Source of the DNA: Candidatus Aerophobota bacterium
Lineage (GTDB): Bacteria > Aerophobota > Aerophobia > Aerophobales > B3-G15
Assembly: GCA_011372105.1 (NCBI GenBank)
Contig: DRTT01000112.1
Coordinates: 1 to 9,245, forward strand
Direction of reading: 5' to 3'
Length of the DNA: 9,245 nucleotides
Position 1 is the stretch's first letter, and each line of letters begins with the position of its first letter. The notes below the pieces were generated by a model that was not told where the DNA came from, did no database searches, and saw nothing but the letters and a program-made list of their open reading frames with translations. Positions 7,138 to 9,245 of this stretch are shown here, piece after piece. The translations under genes and the position numbers were made by a program.

Positions 7138-7229
7138 TTTTGACTTTGGCACGTCTTTGTGCCTTTATCTCTCTAAAAATACCTTATTTTACCCTGTTTT
7201 TTAAAAACGCACCTCCCCTCTTTTCTGCA
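7138..7229 (-). ncRNA. Putative regulatory leader RNA, sensor part (unclassified)
   Basis: About 90 nt of untranslated leader between the predicted start near 7229 and the switching hairpins. It contains a hairpin GGCAC-N6-GTGCC (7148-7163) whose loop repeats AAAGACG, the sequence used in the antiterminator, and a purine-rich GAGGGGAGG near 7212-7220. No ATG-initiated leader peptide with a ribosome site is present, so control by ribosome stalling looks unlikely; a ligand, tRNA or protein may be sensed. It does not match the conserved cores of the TPP, SAM, glycine, lysine, cobalamin, purine, fluoride, T-box or c-di-GMP elements as far as I can judge by eye. With the neighbouring hairpins and promoters, this accounts for the whole 311-bp gap 7057-7367. 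Confidence 0.5.
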
Positions 7230-7235
7230 AGTAGT

Positions 7236-7263
7236 ATTATAGTCATACACATTTTACTGTCAA
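7236..7263 (-). promoter_or_regulatory. Consensus sigma-70 promoter of the glutamate-synthase-like gene
   Basis: On the minus strand, perfect TTGACA (7258-7263), a 16-bp spacer, then perfect TATAAT (7236-7241). This is the best promoter in the window. It implies a start near 7229 and a leader of about 172 nt, against roughly 20 nt for purH, the glycosyltransferase operon and ccdA. A strong, probably constitutive promoter followed by a leader terminator fits control at elongation rather than initiation. Confidence 0.85.
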
Positions 7264-7292
7264 TACCAGCAAGAATTTATTTATTTAAAACC

Positions 7293-7322
7293 CTGACAAT
7301 ACTTAACTTAACCCAGGATAAT
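7293..7322 (+). promoter_or_regulatory. Probable promoter of the DUF72 gene
   Basis: CTGACA at 7293-7298 and GATAAT at 7317-7322, separated by 18 bp, each one base from consensus. A second possible -10, TAAAAT at 7345-7350, lacks a convincing -35. The inverted repeat ATTTGC-N6-GCAAAT (7321-7338) overlaps the likely transcription start and could be an operator or a small leader hairpin. Confidence 0.5.
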
Positions 7323-7367
7323 TTGCTCTTTTGCAAATTAAAGGTAAAATAAAAAAGGTAAGTTGAT

Positions 7368-8102
7368 ATGGAAATAATAATTGGAACATCAGGTTGGTGG
7401 TATGAACACTGGAGGGGAAGATTTTACCCTGAAAGTCTGGACAAAAGCAGATGGTTTAATTATTATGCAAAGTTTTTTAATAGTGTTGAAATTAATTCAT
7501 CCTTCTATAGACTTCCCTTTCCTAATATGGTTAAAGGGTGGGCTAAAAAAGCCCCACCCACCTTCAAATTTACCTTAAAAATGTGGCGCCGGATAACTCA
7601 TCTTAAGAAACTAAAAGATGTAAAACAGGATATTGAAACTTTCTTTACCCGAATATCTCCTCTTGAAAAAAATCTGGGAGCTATACTTTATCAATTCCCT
7701 CCTTCTCTAAAATGTAATCTAAATCTTTTAGAAGATTTCCTTGGAAAACTTCCCTCCAATCTCGACCAAGCAGTGGAGTTCAGGAATGAAAGCTGGTTTA
7801 CTTCTGATGCATTCTCGATTTTAAAAAAATACAGGATGGCCTACTGTATCGTCAGCATGCCAAACCTTCCTGAGATTATAGAAATAACCTCTGATATAGC
7901 TTATATCAGATTCCATGGAAAGGAAATTCTCTATGGCTCCTGTTATTCAGAAGAAGAAATTTTAAAATGGGCAGAGAAAATAAAAAACTTTTCAACACAG
8001 GGAGTAAAAAAAGTGTACATTTACTTTAACAATGACTACAATGCTTATGCGGTGGCTAATGCTCTCCAGCTCAAAGAAACCTTGGAAAATTTGCTTTGCT
8101 GA
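7368..8102 (+). CDS. DUF72 (YecE-like) TIM-barrel protein
   Basis: A 244-residue soluble protein of the DUF72 family, which adopts a TIM-barrel fold; biochemical function is not established. Family hallmarks are present in order: IGTSGWWYEHW at 5-15, FFNSVEINSSFYRLP at 36-50 with Glu41, FTLKMWRRITHLKKL at 68-82, ILYQFPPSL at 106-114, AVEFRNESWF at 135-144, YIRFHG at 179-184 and YIYFNNDYNAYAVANA at 217-232. The length is normal. The ATG has a modest ribosome site (AAAAGGT ending at 7359) about nine bases upstream. It is a single plus-strand gene between two minus-strand units, and its last 32 bp overlap the 3' end of pabC. No operon partner suggests a role. Confidence 0.92.
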   Translation: MEIIIGTSGWWYEHWRGRFYPESLDKSRWFNYYAKFFNSVEINSSFYRLPFPNMVKGWAKKAPPTFKFTLKMWRRITHLKKLKDVKQDIETFFTRISPLEKNLGAILYQFPPSLKCNLNLLEDFLGKLPSNLDQAVEFRNESWFTSDAFSILKKYRMAYCIVSMPNLPEIIEITSDIAYIRFHGKEILYGSCYSEEEILKWAEKIKNFSTQGVKKVYIYFNNDYNAYAVANALQLKETLENLLC

Positions 8103-8949
8103 GAATCTCCTTTTCATACTCTTTCATTAAAAGTTGAGTCACTTCCCCTGGTTTTCCTTCTCCTATTTTTTTAAAATCCACCTCAATAAGAGGTAAAATT
8201 CCCCGCAAAGAGTTTGTTAAAAAAGCTTCATCTGCCTTAAAAAGCTCTTCTGGTTTTACACTTTTCTCCTCGCAAACCAAAGATAGTCTTGCACAGATCT
8301 CAATCACTGCCTTGCGAGTAATTCCGGGAAGAATTCCTGAGGACAGGGAAGGAGTGATAACCTTTTTTTTCTTCACTATAAAAAGGTTAGTTATGGAACC
8401 TTCGCATAAGTTGCCTTCGGTATTTAAGAAAATAGCCTCCTGAAAGCCTTTACTTTCTGCCTCTTTCCTGGCAAAAAGATTTTCCATAAAATTCAAAGTT
8501 TTGTGCTTTACCACAGGAGAAAAGGGACTCCTTCTTATTGAGGAGAATGTTGCCTTAACTCCTTCTGTGTAAACTCTGTCTGAAAAAGACTCAAGAGGTA
8601 AAACTCTTATAATAAAAAGTGACCTACCTTTTAAAGGACTTCCCAGTTTACCTGAATAAAGTCCACCTGATAAAATTATTTTTATATAGGCGTCTTTAAG
8701 AAGGTTAAGGTTTAAAGTTTTGTAAACCTGCTTACAAATCTCTTCCTTAGAAAGAGAAAAGGGTATATTAAAAAAACTTGCTGAATCTAAAAGTCTTTCC
8801 ACATGGTCTTCCAACCTGTAGATATACCCCTTAAAGGATCGCATTGTCTCAAATATCCCGTATCCAAATAAAAAACCAACATCATCTATGAAAAATTTAG
8901 CGTTCTTTTCCTCAACAAATTCACCGTTAATAAAAACCTTATAACCCAT
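8071..8949 (-). CDS. pabC: 4-amino-4-deoxychorismate lyase (PabC), class IV PLP enzyme
   Basis: Splits 4-amino-4-deoxychorismate into pyruvate and p-aminobenzoate, the folate precursor. The 292-aa chain shows the class-IV aminotransferase fold. GYKVFINGEF at the start and FGYGIFETMR (28-37) are followed by the PLP lysine, probably Lys150 in HKTLNF. Then come EGSITNLF with Glu183, the phosphate-binding SGILPGITR (204-212) and the lyase-type FLTNSLRGILPL (243-254). Branched-chain or D-amino acid aminotransferase is the alternative, but the upstream pabB and the ETMR/NSLRG segments favour PabC. The frame stays open to 9033, yet homology begins at MGYKVF. The ATG at 8949 has AGGGG (8955-8959) five bases upstream; an adjacent ATG at 8952 is possible. 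The start lies inside the end of pabB, so the two are probably coupled. The 3' end overlaps the DUF72 gene tail to tail. Confidence 0.9.
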   Translation of the reverse strand: MGYKVFINGEFVEEKNAKFFIDDVGFLFGYGIFETMRSFKGYIYRLEDHVERLLDSASFFNIPFSLSKEEICKQVYKTLNLNLLKDAYIKIILSGGLYSGKLGSPLKGRSLFIIRVLPLESFSDRVYTEGVKATFSSIRRSPFSPVVKHKTLNFMENLFARKEAESKGFQEAIFLNTEGNLCEGSITNLFIVKKKKVITPSLSSGILPGITRKAVIEICARLSLVCEEKSVKPEELFKADEAFLTNSLRGILPLIEVDFKKIGEGKPGEVTQLLMKEYEKEILSKANFPRFL

Positions 8950-9245
8950 CATTACCCCTGTAAAGAGACAAAATAAGAGCCTTTGCCTTGTCAAGAGTCT
9001 CCTGATATTCTTTCTCAGGGTCTGAATCTGCAACTATTCCTCCTCCCACCTGGAAGAAAGCCTTGTTTTTCTTTATTAAAAATGTCCTGATAACAATATT
9101 AAGATCCATGGTCCTGTTAAAACCAAAATAACCAAGAGCCCCTGTGTAGATGCTCCTTTTTGTTGGTTCCAGCTCATCTATAATTTCCATAGCCCTTATC
9201 TTAGGGGCACCTGTAATAGACCCTCCCGGAAATGTTGCCTTGAGA
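8939..9245 (-). CDS. pabB: Aminodeoxychorismate synthase component I (PabB), C-terminal part
   Basis: Makes 4-amino-4-deoxychorismate from chorismate with ammonia supplied by the PabA glutaminase. Only the last 101 codons are inside the window; the gene enters from the right edge. The visible part is the conserved C-terminal end of the chorismate-binding fold: KATFPGGSITGAPK, then IRAMEIIDELEPTKRSIYTG, GALGYFGFNRTMD and the closing VGGGIVADSDPEKEYQET. Anthranilate synthase TrpE and isochorismate synthases share these segments. Assignment to PabB rests on the overlapping downstream pabC. An internal ATG at 9190 is not the start, because conserved family sequence continues upstream of it to the window edge. 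Confidence 0.88.
   Translation of the reverse strand, partial: LKATFPGGSITGAPKIRAMEIIDELEPTKRSIYTGALGYFGFNRTMDLNIVIRTFLIKKNKAFFQVGGGIVADSDPEKEYQETLDKAKALILSLYRGNDGL

Noticed and set aside
7118..7141. Plus-strand reading of the GAAAGACG/CGTCTTTC hairpin followed by TTTT as a plus-direction terminator
   Set aside because: No plus-strand gene ends upstream of it, and the stem mismatches nearby are G-U only in minus RNA, so the minus transcript is the relevant one.
8950..9033. Longer N-terminus for PabC, open up to 9033
   Set aside because: The extra 28 residues overlap conserved PabB coding sequence and precede the usual family start MGYKVF, which has its own AGGGG site.

Overview
The window comes from an AT-rich bacterial chromosome. 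Arginine codons are mostly AGA/AGG, and the proteins are rich in Lys, Glu and Ile. Genes are packed tightly, and most transcripts have very short 5' leaders behind sigma-70-type promoters. The gene content (PurH, CcdA/TlpA, a stand-alone FMN-binding glutamate-synthase-like protein with an N-terminal cysteine cluster, DUF72, PabB-PabC) suits a thermophilic or anaerobic Gram-negative-type lineage such as Thermodesulfobacteriota. That placement is inference only; there is no rRNA or other marker here.

Layout from left to right. Positions 1-1096 (minus) hold the first 365 codons of purH, which runs off the left edge. A 132-bp divergent intergenic region has back-to-back promoters, one for purH and one for a two-gene glycosyltransferase operon on the plus strand (1229-2407 and 2404-3894, overlapping at ATGA). 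Meeting it tail to tail is a minus-strand operon, ccdA (4534-5241) then a tlpA-like thioredoxin gene (3891-4517). This pair would move reducing power across the inner membrane to an extracytoplasmic thioredoxin. The tlpA reading frame carries an in-frame TAG between its membrane anchor and its thioredoxin domain.

Positions 5467-7056 (minus) encode a 529-residue FMN-binding glutamate-synthase-family protein. Its perfect-consensus promoter (TTGACA, 16 bp, TATAAT) lies about 170 nt upstream. The leader contains a near-perfect 17-bp intrinsic terminator and an overlapping, mutually exclusive hairpin, which looks like a transcription attenuator or riboswitch-like element. A second terminator follows the gene. 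This leader is the strongest candidate for something undescribed.

On the plus strand, 7368-8102 is a DUF72 protein. It overlaps the 3' end of minus-strand pabC by 32 bp. pabC overlaps the end of pabB, which runs off the right edge; together they are part of p-aminobenzoate (folate precursor) synthesis. No mobile elements, tRNA, rRNA, CRISPR arrays or prophage features were seen.
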